Assembly: GCF_002878395.1 (NCBI RefSeq)
Contig: NC_061115.1
Span: 154,002,852 to 154,066,851, forward strand
DNA from: Capsicum annuum
Taxonomy: Eukaryota; Streptophyta; Magnoliopsida; Solanales; Solanaceae
Direction of reading: 5' to 3'
Length of the DNA stretch: 64,000 nucleotides
This document shows, one piece after another, positions 1-11,554 of the stretch. The notes below the pieces were generated by a model. The model searched no databases and was not told the DNA's origin. It was given only the letters and a program-made list of their open reading frames with translations. The translations under genes were made by a program, and so were the position numbers. How positions within the stretch are numbered: the stretch's first letter is position 1; every line of letters begins with the position of its first letter.

Positions 1-71
1 GTTTTTTAAGATTTTAACTTTAGGGTCTTAGAATGCTAAAGGAAGTGAGTATGTTTTCAATTGTATGCATT

Positions 72-172
72 GAAAACAACCTCTCTATCTCGATGAGGTA
101 GGGATAAGATCTACGTACACTCCACCCTCGACAGATCTACTTGTGGGACTTCACTGGGAGTGTTGTTGTTGT
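72..172 (+). mobile_element. Solanaceous SINE fragment, copy 1 (array unit 1)
   Basis: Contains the hallmark 3' region of TTG-tailed solanaceous SINEs: 'cctctctatct', 'gtagggataagatct', 'cgtacac', 'ctaccctcgac'-like, 'cttgtgggactt', then a (GTT)n tail. The 5' Pol III promoter half is missing. The left flank is diverged compared with the other copies. Confidence 0.75.
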
Positions 173-392
173 GCAAATAAGAGAACTGTGGTTTAGCAGC
201 GTTTTATTAATAATTTTTTCCATTTCTTTGTCATATATTGTAACTTTAGGATTTTTAAATGCTAATAGTTTTTAACATGTTTTCTATTGTGTGTATTGGA
301 GCCAAGATTGGTATAAGTATTGCAGTTTTGTATTGTCTTTGGCACTGTTCGAATTTGCTGAGTTTAAGATTGCAATATATGTACTAATAAGA

Positions 393-493
393 TTGGAAAC
401 AGCCTCTCTATCTCTATTAAATAGGGATTAAATCTACCTACACTCTACCCTCGACAGTCCCACTTGTGGCATTTCACCGGGAATGTTGTTGTT
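393..493 (+). mobile_element. Solanaceous SINE fragment, copy 2 (array unit 2)
   Basis: Same SINE 3' half as copy 1. It is flanked by a 12-bp direct repeat gtactaataaga (381-392 and 494-505), as expected for a target-site duplication of LINE-mobilised retroposition. It is 5' truncated. Confidence 0.8.
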
Positions 494-714
494 GTACTAA
501 TAAGAGAACTGGGGTTTAGCATCTTTCTATTGATAATGTTTTCTCTTGCTTTGTCAAAGATTGTAACTTTAGGATTTTTGAATGCTAAAGGTTTTTAGCA
601 TGTTTTCCATTGTGTGCATTGGAGCCGAGAATGGTATAAGTACTACCGTTTTTATTGTCTTTGGTGTTGTTTAAATTTTCCGAGTTTAGGATTATAATTT
701 ATGTACTAATAAGA

Positions 715-815
715 TTGGAAACAACCTCTCTATCTCTATTAAATAGGGAGTAGATCTACGTACACTCTACCCTCGACGATCCCTCTTGTGGGATTTTACC
801 GGGAATGGTGTTGTT
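715..815 (+). mobile_element. Solanaceous SINE fragment, copy 3 (array unit 3)
   Basis: Same position in the unit and the same flanking gtactaataaga repeat as copy 2, so it was multiplied by unit duplication and not by independent insertion. Confidence 0.8.
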
Positions 816-1060
816 GTACTAATAAGAGAACTGGGATTTAGAATCTTTTTATTGATGATGTTTGCTATTGCTTTGTCAAAGATTGTAACTTTAGGATTTT
901 TGAATGCTAAAGGTTTTTAGCATGTTTTCCATTATGTGCATTGGAGTCGAGATTGGTATAAGTACAGCAGTTTCGTATTGTCTTAGGCGTTGTTCGAATT
1001 TGCTGAGTTTAGGATTGCAATCTGTGTACTAATAGAGAATTGGGGTTTTGGCATCCTATA

Positions 1061-2145
1061 TAGTTAAAAAAGATTCAAGAATAAAGTCATGAATTTTTTT
1101 TGAAGTTCGACCAGACACTATTTTGTAATGTGGAATTGGGAAGTTTTGAATATTGGTCTCAAATCCTTGTCCTTCTAGTGAGTTAAATAAGTGATACATG
1201 TTCTTTTTGATATCTTACCCTAGTACATCATAACAATTGTTGGATTTTGTTATAGCGGAGCTGGGAATTAGGCACCACCATGTTGAAATAGTAAAGTAAT
1301 GTATGGTCAACTTTGTATATTCTTGTAAGTAAAATCATCTATTGTGATTTTGACTTTATTTTCTCTACTCATCTTTTTCTTGATGTAGAGCTCAAGCATA
1401 CATAACCTGGTTTTGTTATCAATTCGTGCAATAGTTTGATCTAAATTTCAATCATCTTCATTTATGCAAAGTAGTTTACATATCATTATTCAATTAACTC
1501 AAGCCAAGTTTTTTCCTTAACAGATGTATAATTGGTTTATATGAAGTATGAATTAAGTAATAAGTACTTATTTTGTCTCGCCAAACATTCCATCACCATA
1601 TGTTAGAATGGTTTTGGTGATGGATTTAAACTTTAAAAAAAAGCAGTACTTCTCTCAAACTGCCTTAGTTTGTTGACTGCTTAATATTGAATGAAGAGTT
1701 GGGTTATTATGTATGCAATGTACATGAAGTCCTGCTGTCACGGTACAACAAAAATGCATCTTCTCCTACTCTTAACTTGGGTCCAATCTTTACCGCCTAC
1801 TCCATCTGCACTTATTTCAAATTTTTGTTTGGTGGTAACTAGTAACCACTAAGTTCTGCACAAATTATTTCTTTGAGCAGTACGTGTTCTGCACATGTTT
1901 ATTCGTACATTGTTTTAGAGAGCATAGTTAGTTATTGAAACTGAAGGTTTTAACCTGTTGCTTCCTGGTACATTGACGGTTTAGTAGAAAAATTGGTTTC
2001 GAACTCTAGTTTAGCTCAAGCAGGTGAGAATTACTCTTTAGAATAATTTTTTATGTTATCTCAGCATAAATGTTATCTGGGTGGACTTTATTATTTTACT
2101 GTTAAATCATAATTCAATGTTGAGTTTCTAACTTACTTTAATAAT
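1061..2145. other. Stretch with no recognised gene
   Basis: AT-rich, with no long ORF and no repeat I can classify. If 2170-2709 is a terminal exon, part of this could be the preceding intron: a long T-rich tract and 'tgcag' at 2150-2174 look like a splice acceptor. Confidence 0.4.
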
Positions 2146-2169
2146 CTTTCTTTTTTTTTTGTAATTTTC

Positions 2170-2709
2170 ATGCAGAGAGTGACATCTTCTATTAAGACTC
2201 ATCTTGATACTTCTTTAGAGGGGATTATGAGTCGTATTACGGTAATTTTTGTATTAGATTTATTACTTAATAGAAACAACATCATTATATCAATAATTGT
2301 GTTGATTGTGTTGTTGACATTATTAATTTCTTTTATATATTCTTTAGAATCCAAGTGTGATTCTATTGTGGAGCATATTCAGGAATTACATAAACCATGT
2401 GATGGGCGAGGAGTCGGCATTGCAAATTTCAAGGGGGTGAATAAAATTCAGGAACAAAATGTGTCTATTCTTGAAGATGAAGTCAAGTTTGGAACTTGTT
2501 CCCAAATTTGTGCGAAGCTTCAAAGTGGGGAAATTGATCTTTCAACACCTCCCGATGACTTGCTTTCTAGGAAAAGAAAGTGGTGCGAAGTATCATATGA
2601 AGTTTATGGTCCTAGTTTTACTCTAATAAGTCCAACGTCACTTAATGTTTTTGATCATATTTCTATAAAAGAAAAATTTTGTACGGCTGAAGACTTGGAA
2701 AATTCTTAA
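2170..2709 (+). CDS. Unidentified ORF with one membrane segment, likely a terminal exon
   Basis: A 179-residue open frame that I do not recognise. The sequence before it is a T-rich tract followed by 'atgcag', a plant-type splice acceptor, so the real coding segment may begin at about 2175 (agagtgacatc) as a last exon and the apparent ATG may not be the start. Residues about 38-60 form a strongly hydrophobic stretch (NIIISIIVLIVLLTLLISF), consistent with one transmembrane helix. The rest is soluble in character, with a Cys-containing central part and an acidic C-terminal end. No upstream exons were identified in the window. It could be a fragment of a real gene or of a captured gene; no function is proposed. 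Confidence 0.4.
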   Translation: MQRVTSSIKTHLDTSLEGIMSRITVIFVLDLLLNRNNIIISIIVLIVLLTLLISFIYSLESKCDSIVEHIQELHKPCDGRGVGIANFKGVNKIQEQNVSILEDEVKFGTCSQICAKLQSGEIDLSTPPDDLLSRKRKWCEVSYEVYGPSFTLISPTSLNVFDHISIKEKFCTAEDLENS

Positions 2710-3259
2710 GAGGATTTAAGTTTGTCTTTTATTTTTTTATGACGTTTAAAGATAGTCACTCAAGTTCTAATTAACTGCGTTTACTTTCAACTAATTTGCC
2801 ACGATTTCTGCTTATCCTTTTGTAAATTGTTGCATTATTTTTTCTTGTTTTATTTTTCTTGTTAGTTTACTATTTGCTCTTTTGACTTTAATATCAAATT
2901 TTTGGTCTTGGTCTTTTTTTCTTGTGAGTTTATTTTTGTCAAGTTATATAAAGGTCATGATATATTCTCTTTTTTGAGTTATCAACTTACGTTAGATATC
3001 TCATTAGTTAGACACAGTGAATTGGTGTAAATTATCTCACATACATTAATTTTTTGAAAAATTTTGAACTACATTTTCCCCCAAAGTCAATAGTTATATA
3101 ATACTCAATAAGTTAGAATTTCTTAAATAGAATAAATCATTGTCCATTTGAGTATTTGTTAGTTTTTATAAGCCTTGTGTTATGTTTTATATCTAAGTCA
3201 ACAATTACTGCACGTTATGCGTCTAAGTCAAGAATTGTATAATGTGCCTTTTGAAGTCC
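2710..3259. other. AT-rich stretch, nothing recognised
   Basis: No gene or classified repeat. If a large MULE spans the next 24 kb, its left end could lie here or slightly further right, but I could not find a clear terminal inverted repeat. Confidence 0.35.
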
Positions 3260-3900
3260 TCGAGCTAATGTCTTGCCTTTAGGGCAGGAATGATATATCA
3301 TCTGTCAAATCAAAACAAGCTATGCTAGTGACAAATCTTTCCCATAGGCACTACTTATTCTTTTATGATTTAAAAGTCTTGTCTCTAGGGCAAGAGTTAT
3401 AGATCATCTGCTGAATTATTACAAACTTAAGGCAAAGTCAACTCTTGCCCATAGGGCACAACTTGTTCTTTTGTGATTTAAAAATCTTGCCTCTAGGACA
3501 AAAGTTATAGATCATCTACCGAATTATTACAGACTTGAGGCAAAGTCAAACCTTTCCCATGAGGCACAACTTGTTCTTTTGTGATTTAAAAGTTTTGCCT
3601 CTTGGGCAAGAGTTATAGATCATTCATCAAATCATTACAGACTTAAGGCAAAGTCAACTCTTGCCCATGGGGCACAACTTGTTCTTTTGTGATTTAAAAG
3701 TCTTGACTTTAGGGCAAGAGTTATAGATCATTCGTCAAATCATTACAGACTTAAGGCAAAGTCAACTCTTGCCCATAGGGCACAACTTGTTCGTTTGTGA
3801 TTTAAAAGTCTTACCTCTAGGGAAAGAGTTATAGATCATTCATCAAATCATTACAGACTTAAGGCATAGTCAACTCTTGCCCATGGGGCACAACTTTTAT
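3260..3900. repeat. Palindrome-core tandem array A (~108-bp period, ~6 copies)
   Basis: Six imperfect copies of a unit containing 'cttgcctctagggcaagag', then 'ttatagatcatctgcc', 'attacagacttaaggcaaag', 'caactcttgcccatgggg' and 'cacaacttgttcttttgtg'. Equivalent points fall at about 3271, 3381, 3489, 3598, 3705 and 3812, a period of 107-110 bp. Each unit has two TTGCC/GGCAA inverted half-sites. Related arrays occur at 11555-12400, 23640-24450 and 25262-25490. It lies upstream of the Ulp1-type gene. Confidence 0.85.
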
Positions 3901-4319
3901 CTGGGTGGACTTCGTTTTAGGATATTATAAAACTAGACATCATAAGTTAGACATTGTAAAATTATGTCAATACAAACTAATAATGTCTACTTTTACCCAC
4001 GTGGCATAACTTATTTTGTTGGGTCTAAGTTTGCCTCTTAAAGAATATTAGATTTAATAAAAATTAATAATATTAACATTTGCCCATGAGGCACAATTTA
4101 AAATATATAATTTTATTGATAATAAATTATTTTTTATATAACATAATTTTTTGCACCAAGTTAAGTTAAAAATATATTTTTGTTCCTAAAAAGAAGTTAA
4201 AAATACATTTACGGACTAATTTATCTCAAGGCTACAAAAAAATTCATTTGAAATCTCGAAAGCCTCGGATTAAGACAGTACAATAATTACCCAAAAAAAT
4301 AAATTTAAAAATATATCTA
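3901..4319. other. Decayed continuation of the array, then AT-rich DNA
   Basis: Isolated half-units persist ('tttacccacgtggcataactt' near 3993, 'tttgcccatgaggcaca' near 4080). The rest is AT-rich with nothing recognised. Confidence 0.45.
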
Positions 4320-4590
4320 CCTATTTCAATATGCTCAGGTGATAGAGAAATTTGCATTTCATAAAGCTACAAAAAAGTTCATCTCAAAGCTTGAGCTTCG
4401 GTTTCTCTCCTCTTTGCTGAAATTGCATTCTAACTTTAGGGCTTTTGATATTTACCCATTTCAATAAGCTCAGGTGACGAGAAATTTCATAAAGCTACAA
4501 AAAAAGTTCATCTCAAAGCTCGAGCTTCGAATTTCTCTCTTCCCTTTGGTGTAATTGCATTCGAACCTTAGGGTTTTTTATTTTGCCATT
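4320..4590. repeat. Tandem duplication upstream of the Ulp1-type gene
   Basis: Two copies about 136 bp apart of a segment with 'catttcataaagctacaaa', 'aagttcatctcaaagct', 'gagcttcg', 'tttctctc' and 'attgcattc'. A weaker partial copy is at about 4237. It sits 460-730 bp before the first coding segment, so it may be a duplicated promoter or 5' UTR segment. The role is inferred from position only. Confidence 0.7.
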
Positions 4591-5053
4591 CATCTCTCTA
4601 CAATTTAGGTAATTTATCTCATTTTATCTTAATCTTATTGCATGCATTTGAAGTATTTGTTACCTAGCATTTTTTTTGAGCTGAAAACCATTTTTCTCTT
4701 TCGTGAATCACATTCTATAATGCATAGATAAATTTATAAACTCTATTTTTATCTATCTATATCACCTTGATGAAAATACATTTTGGGTGGTTTCTCTACT
4801 CACTGATCTCACTATTGTCCAGTCAGTGGGTTGTTTAGATTTGGATTTTTGGTGTTTTGTGTAGCAATTGGGTCAATTTTTTTGTCCAATAAATTTTATT
4901 TTGCAGCTTGATTCTTGTTTTTTTGTTAATTTTTAATTTAATAGTTGTTTTTATCTTAGCAAGATAAATCGTGTCTAGTACTTTATTAATCCTAATGATT
5001 GGTTCAAGTCAAACCCCTGTTGGAGAGGGGATTCAAATTATCATACAACGATA

Positions 5054-5818
5054 ATGAGCTTTTTGGATGACACACAGTTGTCATTGTTAGAGAAAGGGGT
5101 TTTTGGAAATTTGATGAAATTAGGTAATTTAAATCCATCGGGTAATCTTTTACATTGCATGCTTTTATCGAAAGTAAAATGTAACAAGAAGAATTCGATG
5201 GCTTTTTATGTCAAGGGAAGTTACATTGAGTTTACACTTGATGTAGTTGGTCTTGTTATCGGGTTGTCCACTAAAAGTTCAAGTAGTGTATTATCATCAA
5301 TTAGGGAAAAAGGAGGTGGTAGTCATCTGTTGAACACTTACTTTGATGGTGCTGATAAATTAAAAATGGGGGACTTGAAAAATTTTATGGAAACAAGAAA
5401 AGGTGAAGTCCAAAACGATTTAGACGTTGTCAAGCTAGCTGAGATATATATTCTAGGACGTGTGTTGTTGGGAGGAGGCTCACCAAGGTCATCTATGCTA
5501 ATCTTATTATGATATTGGAGGATGCAGATTTGTGTACAGAATATGGATGGGGTGAATTTTTTTTTGATGAAACTATAAGTTCATTGAAAAGCTCACTGAA
5601 ACCAACAAAAACTACTGTCGGGTCGTCGTACCAACTTGTTGGTTTTCCATTTCCATTTATGGTATGGACATGGGATATTTTTCCCAAATATAGAGAAAAA
5701 AATGTGCAAATAGTCTCGAAAGAAAAATGTCCTCTGATGTTGCATTATGTGGCATGTACTACTCCACAGTACACAACAGTAGTGAAGTTTTTTAAGTCAA
5801 AAAAGTCAAAATCTTCGG
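5054..5818 (+). other. DUF1985-like N-terminal domain of the Ulp1-type gene
   Basis: Read through one frameshift near 5490, the segment gives the typical pattern: an N-terminal helix region, FTLDVVGLVIGLST (the (F/Y)..IxGL motif of DUF1985), a LAEIYILGRVLLGG segment, then DLCTEYGWGEFFFDETISSL (the W-G-xx-x-F-d motif) and SYQLVGFPFPFMVWTWDIFP (GFP..LQVWxYE..P motif). A consensus donor 'gtaagta' follows at 5819. The frameshift means it would not be translated as one piece. Confidence 0.7.
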
Positions 5819-6769
5819 TAAGTAGGTATGCTTATTTTATTTTTATTTTTTATTTGTTTATAATTAGTGTGTGTGTGTTGTAATTTCTATTAGTTTTTTT
5901 TTTTTGGTTAATAGAAAGGTGCGGTTGAGGCATTCTCATTAGAGCATGAGCTGCCAAGTAATAACGACAGCGAAGACAAGCGATTTAGTTTGCTAAATCA
6001 GAAACTTGATGTATGCATTGGTTCTTTTCGTCTAAACCCTATTATAAACTTGTCTGTTAAATAGATTATTTTTAATTTTTCATGTATTGTGTATGCAGAA
6101 ACTTCAAAGCACATGTTCAAAGAAGTTTAAAAAGATTCTTGATGAGAACAAATCTTTAAAGTCCAAGTTATCTGAAATCAAAACATTACTGTGGGGAAAG
6201 CTTAAAGCGGATGGGGATATTCTATCCGATAAACAACCGGATAATCTCCAAAGTTAACCAAGTCGTGATCCAAAGTTGATGATCAATATGATGATCCTAT
6301 AGAAAAGAGATCTGTAAGTAAATAGTTTTCTGTCTTGCCTTGTGTTTTTAAGTTCTTGTGGGAGTTAGGGAACAAGCTGTAATTGTGGTGAAGAGGGTCA
6401 CACTGCATCTAATTATACTTCAACTAGATGTAATAAATCGTGGTTTGTAATAAACCAAGGCCACACAAATTGTATAGTTCTTGACTCTGATGCTTCTCTC
6501 TCATTGCCTTTCCACGGCCATGCTAAGCTATTCTTCGACATCCATGCCTCTTCCTTCGAGGTGATAATCTTAGAAATCCATTGTTTTCCATCACTCTTAT
6601 CCTCGAAATCTCTTGAGGATTTCCCTGAGAAATGATCCACTTTTAAAAGATTAGCAAATACTCCAAATAGAGATGGGTTAAAATATCTCCTAGGTGTACT
6701 CGCTCCGCTTGAATTCGCATCCTTCTAATGATCTAAGAAAGAAGCATCATAAAATGCATGGTCGGAATA

Positions 6770-7830
6770 ATCAATGACCTAGGTTCCTAGGAAGAAAGTT
6801 TTGGTAATACATGCATCTAGCTCACAATTGTTCTTCTTCAACTTTACCTTTTTTAGTTGTCTGCTTTATTACGTATGTTTTCTTGTTCTCTTAATCATTC
6901 TTCTTCCTCATAGAAAAAGAAATGGCGAGCTGAAAAAGGGAAGATGCAGAAGGTTATTCAGGTGAGAAATAAAAAGTCACAGAAGAAAGAGTCACTAGTT
7001 TGGGGACTCTAAACATGGAAGAAATAATACAGGCAAAGAATCAGGTAATCCAACCCTTATATTGTCAGTCCATTGAGTATTTGTAAAACATAAGGATGCT
7101 GAACCACATCACAGAGATATTCTTGTTCTCTTTTGATTAGATCATACAAAGAAATTACTTTTTTTTTTATTTTTATTTTGGTCCTCGTCTGATCTCATAG
7201 CTACTCTACTTTGTTGCAATCAGTTATTCTACTTTGCTATTAGTGACAATATTTGGCTGATCATTGGATCATGATAGAATCTCAAAGAAAAATAAAAGTT
7301 ATGAAAAGAAGTGAGGTTCTAATCCCTGTATTAGTCCAGACTACTCTGTGGCCTGATCTCATGGGAAAAAGCCCAAAGTTCCCAGAAAAAGTCTTGTGCA
7401 ACGGCAAGAGCAACCTCTTACCTCCATACACAAATAAAAGAGATGGCCAAAAACATGAGTGAAAGAAAAGTTGGGTTCTAACAGATATTCAAGTAGCTTA
7501 GTTGTAGATGAAAAATAGCTAAAACCCCAAAAGGAATTCCTTTCAATTATATAGAATTCTGGTTTAAAAATTTTAAGATGTTACAATGGCACTTTTGAGA
7601 AAATCAATGACCTGGTTTCTGGGAAGAAAGATTTGGTAATACATGCATCTAGCTCCTAATTGTTCTTTTTCAACTTTACCTTATTTTGATTGTCTTCTAT
7701 ATTACGCATACTTTTTGTTCTCTTATTGATTCTTATTCCTCAAAGGAAAAGAATGCGGGAGCTAAAGATCTTCTACCTTTTCCTTTGGTAGAAGAGTTCT
7801 CAAAATCTTCTCCTTATTTTGAGTTGCAGG
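6770..7830. repeat. Direct duplication of an intron-exon segment inside the Ulp1-type gene
   Basis: About 160 bp at 6770-6935 ('atcaatgacctaggttcct', 'tttggtaatacatgcatct', 'agctcacaattgttcttc') recurs at 7602-7770 with about 80-85% identity by eye. Both copies include a pyrimidine-rich acceptor followed by a lysine-rich coding start (KKKWRAEKGK versus KKNAGAKD). This looks like a partial exon duplication. Confidence 0.65.
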
Positions 7831-9183
7831 TAATTACGCCCTGCAAAATGTGTCTTATTGTATTATGTATTATTTTGATAAATAATACTCCTATAAAGTT
7901 TGAACACTGTATTGTATTGTTTCTTGTTGTTTAATAATGTCATGCGCTAACAATATAAAGCATAAGCTTACAAAAAAGATGAGATAAAGTTATAAACTTA
8001 GATTATTAAATATTAAGCAAGGAATCTAGATAATAAGTTGTTTTTAAAAATGGTAACAACTGATGCATAATAATATATCGGCAAAATAAATTGCTTTTTA
8101 ATAAACCTTCAGAAGATGAGGCAAGACTTCCTAAAAAATTCATTTGGGAGAGAAACATATCTCCAACGACAGACGACTTCTTATCACCAAGAAAAAACGA
8201 TAATTGTTCCACTAGTCTATTTATTAAAACTAATGCACAACTTGTTTATGTTGTTCGATAGGACTTTGGTGGTTCAGAAGTTGATGAGGAAAACATTGAT
8301 GAAACAATGAACTATGGAAATGTTAACTCAATAATCAATAATGTTATTTCTAGTATGTTTGCAGCCTCTTGTAGTTTGCCAGCATCTCCTGATGTCAAAA
8401 ATACTCAAGTTGAGAGATCGGTAAGTTTCTCAAATTTCAATTTACATGATTATTTGCTTAAACTAATTCTCTATAATGCTTTTGTAGTTTCCAACAGAAT
8501 CTTGGTGGTATTAATAATGATACGACAGATGTGATTTCTGATGTTGATGCAACTACGAAGTTTGTGAATGTTGATTCAACAACTTGTGTTGTTGAGTTAG
8601 CTGTAAGATTTAGCTTTTTGTTTTCTTTATTACCTTGTGGTTGTTTTTCCTATAAATTTTAATTCTTTCTTTGTTTTCTAGCATGATGAACAAGAAAGTA
8701 CTCGTGTTTTTCCAATGAAAAGTAAAGTCTCTCCACTTAAACCTAAAGGCTCTCCAATGAAAAAGTGAACGTACATTAGGAAGAAAAAAGTTAGCAAAGC
8801 AGCCATTAATGATGTTGCTTGTGAGTTGAATTTCATAGAAGCTAAAGCAAAAGACGCCACTCCTAAAAAACCAGTTAGACAAAAATTCCTAGGACAGTTA
8901 GCCAAATCTCCATATGTGGCAGATTTTGATTCGGGTGCTTTCCAATTCATTAATTATCAGAAGCATCCTTTCATCTGTGACATTGAAGCATTTGATAATC
9001 TGTCGAGCTTGAACACTGATTTTTAGGCGTTCATTGAGTGTGGATTGAATACATCTAAATTGTAGGTTTACTATCTTTAAGCTTTTCATTTTGCCATTTT
9101 TGTACTTATGATGACGCATATATTCTAATTGTATTCATTTTTCATGTATTTTAAGTGCCAAAAATATATACACTAAAGGAAAA

Positions 9184-11289
9184 GATATGCTTCTTGAATG
9201 TTTAATGTTTGGCTCTTATGTTGTGGATTCAAAGGAGTGGTTTTATTCACTTGTAACCTGTGGTCGACCTTTGAATGACACGATATTATCACTTGCAATC
9301 CTAATCTACAGTTGTAATGTACTTTTGAATTGTCCTTTGTTTTGTTCCTCCCTTTCTTCTAGTAGTTAATCTATATTTGTAATCTATATTTGCAAGCCAA
9401 CAGCTTGCTCAAGGATATTCAAGACTGCTTGCCCTCACGCTTACTCATATGCTTACAATGATCCCACTAGTATTACCACTTGCACTGGTAGCAGCTACTT
9501 GCTCACTTTCTGTCCTCACCACTAGTCTTGTCACTTGTTCTTTTCACTGTTTGTAAGTATTATATTATTAGTAGTATTAAATCAAATCAAATACATAGTA
9601 ATCATTATTTTGGACTTCACCTTATCTCCTCTCAGTTAGATTCCTTACTACGTCTAGTATATTGTGTTATCATCATCATTATTAGTATTGTCACTAGTGG
9701 TGGACTCTGTTTAATTAGAATCAATAATCATATTTAGTTATGTATAAGTTGTGATATCATTGGTGCAATTATTCTTGGTCCTTTAATTTCGGATTAATAT
9801 TTTGAGCATCAATAGTTTTTAAGTCTTGTCACACTAATATAAAATAAAATAGCAAATCAAATTAAATCGAGAGCATTAGGTAGTTTCTTTAATTGTGACA
9901 AAGATCTTTGTGAACAACTTCTCTACTTCTCAAGATAGGCATAAGATTGCTACATAAACATCTTCTTCAGATCTCTCTTGTAGACCTACATTGGATTTGT
10001 ATCGGTAGTTGTAAAATAATATTAACTGTCATAGTAATTGTGGTGTCTAGATTAGCTGCTGTATTTCTTGAAAATTCTCTTTGTTGTGTATATACCGAAG
10101 ATGATAAAAATCCGGCCTCCACCCATTTGAACGGTGTTGTTTCAGTAGTTGATTGGCTAAATATCTAGATGCTACTTTGTAACTTTGGTGTAAGATGTAG
10201 ACTTTTCTATATGTTCAATTCTTGGAGTTTTATTTTCTCTTGCTTATTCTATGCTCTGGTCAGACTTTTTCTTTTAAATCGTTCAGTTGGGTAAATATAT
10301 GTATAGAATTGGCTACTCCAAAATATCACGAGTAAGTTTGAGTTGTATCATAACATGCCCGAGTGCTTCGCCAACTATACTCCACTGTTGGCGATTATCT
10401 TTCTTTGGTTACTTCTTTATGTAGTGAATGTGTTGTAATGCTCTTATTCAGTGTTCTTTTTATTTTGTCGCAATATTTGGACAGAATATTCTACTACATG
10501 AGGAAAAAGGCAAAATATGAACCTAGTATTGTTGTGAAGTTCACTACAACTGATTTTGTATTTAGAAACAAGATTGATGCTCTTTATCATGATTTTGTGG
10601 AAAATGGGAAAGATTTTTCTTCCATCCCCAAGAAACATGAGGTTGAGGAGTATATCAGAGGCTTCTATTGTGATGCAAACGTACCGTGGAACAACGTTGA
10701 CTATGTGTTATTTCCAGTTTATGTTCCACGAGAAAAATCTGAACTTGGACACTGGATTTTGGAAATTTTTGACTTTACTGATTGGTGCATATATATATAC
10801 GACTCCAACCATACCAGGAGCAGTGATAAATTTGTTCAAAAAGTGATGTTACTTTACAAAACATTGATACCGTATTTTCTGAAAAAGGTTGATTTCTATC
10901 TTGAGAAGGGCATTGCCAAATCTGAAAATGACACTTTGCCGATAAAAATGGTTGATGAGCTACCACAATAAACCCAATGGTATCTCATTGCTTTCATTTT
11001 TTAAATGTTCATTTTACTTCTTTTTTTATTATTTTTCATATATTCATGCAATATATTTATTTTGTATCACAGTGATTGTGGAGCATTTGTTTGTGCATTT
11101 GCTGAATATGTCATTCATGGAAGAGATATTCCTAAAGAGATTGACATTTTTCATGTTCTCATGAGGTATGGAGCTTTGTTGTGGGATTATGGAAAGAGAA
11201 AACTAAAAGCTGGTATAAAAGACAACAGTACAGAAAAAGTTGGCAGATTATTTGGAAAGGAAAAGAGGAAGAAGACGCACCACGAGTAG
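9184..11289 (+). other. Ulp1/C48 peptidase catalytic domain
   Basis: The first segment (9184-9285) reads DSKEWFYSLVTCGRPLND, the usual start of plant Ulp1-like domains. After an intron, 10470-10965 reads IFYYMRKKAKYEP..., then GHWILEIFDF with the catalytic His codon at 10750-10752, and IYDSN with the catalytic Asp at 10801-10803. A last exon from 11073 gives DCGAFVCAFAEYV with the catalytic Cys codon at 11077-11079. The His-Asp-Cys triad is visible, but a TAA at 10968-10970 interrupts the usual PQQ.NG.DCG stretch just before the last intron. The C-terminal tail is basic. The residues suggest an enzyme that was active before decay. Confidence 0.8.
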
Positions 11290-11554
11290 TAGTTTAGTTT
11301 TGTAGTTATTGAAACTCACTACACATGAAGGATTTTTAGCTATTTTTAGCTTTGTAGTTATTGAAACTCACTGAACATAAAGGATTTTTAGCTATTTTTA
11401 TGCGATTATGTAAAGTTTAAACAGTCTTTTCAAATTGAATCGGCTATTTTTGATGCGATAACGTGAATTATACAATGTAGAATCGCTACTTATTCATTTG
11501 TTGATATCTTTGTATATTTATGTTTTATTATCAAAAAATATTTTTTGCCTTCCC

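Larger units (their letters stand above)
1..1060. repeat. Tandem array of ~322-bp units, most containing a SINE
   Basis: Three direct copies of a unit of about 322 bp can be aligned by eye. Each has a SINE tail, then 'ctggg(g)tttagcatct', a stretch with 'ttgtaactttaggatttttgaatgctaaagg', and a segment ending 'gagtttaggatt'. The spacing of equivalent points is constant: gtactaat occurs at 381, 703 and 1026. The fourth unit start (1026) lacks the SINE and runs straight into the flank. The window begins inside the array, so its full extent is unknown. Confidence 0.85.
5054..11289 (+). pseudogene. MULE-borne DUF1985 + Ulp1 (C48) SUMO-protease-like gene, degenerate
   Basis: A multi-exon plus-strand gene of the type carried by Kaonashi/CUMULE-like Mutator elements: an N-terminal DUF1985-like domain, a variable lysine-rich middle, and a C-terminal Ulp1/C48 cysteine protease domain. 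Segments I can trace are 5054-5818 (DUF1985), 5915-6010, 6099-6311 (lysine-rich, coiled-coil-like), small exons near 6915 and 7747-7830, about 8262-8419, 8505-8600, 8683-9065, 9184-9285, about 10470-10965, and 11073-11289, many with GT/AG borders. It is broken: a frameshift near 5490, in-frame stops (near 6255, 8766 and 10968) and uncertain middle exons. Ulp1 enzymes cleave SUMO precursors or conjugates; the role of transposon-borne copies is not settled. The neighbouring transposase gene converges on it. I am confident of the family, less so of the exon structure. Confidence 0.75.

Noticed and set aside
5493..5687. Minus-strand ORF opposite the DUF1985 segment
   Set aside because: It is a shadow of the plus-strand coding sequence, with no motif.
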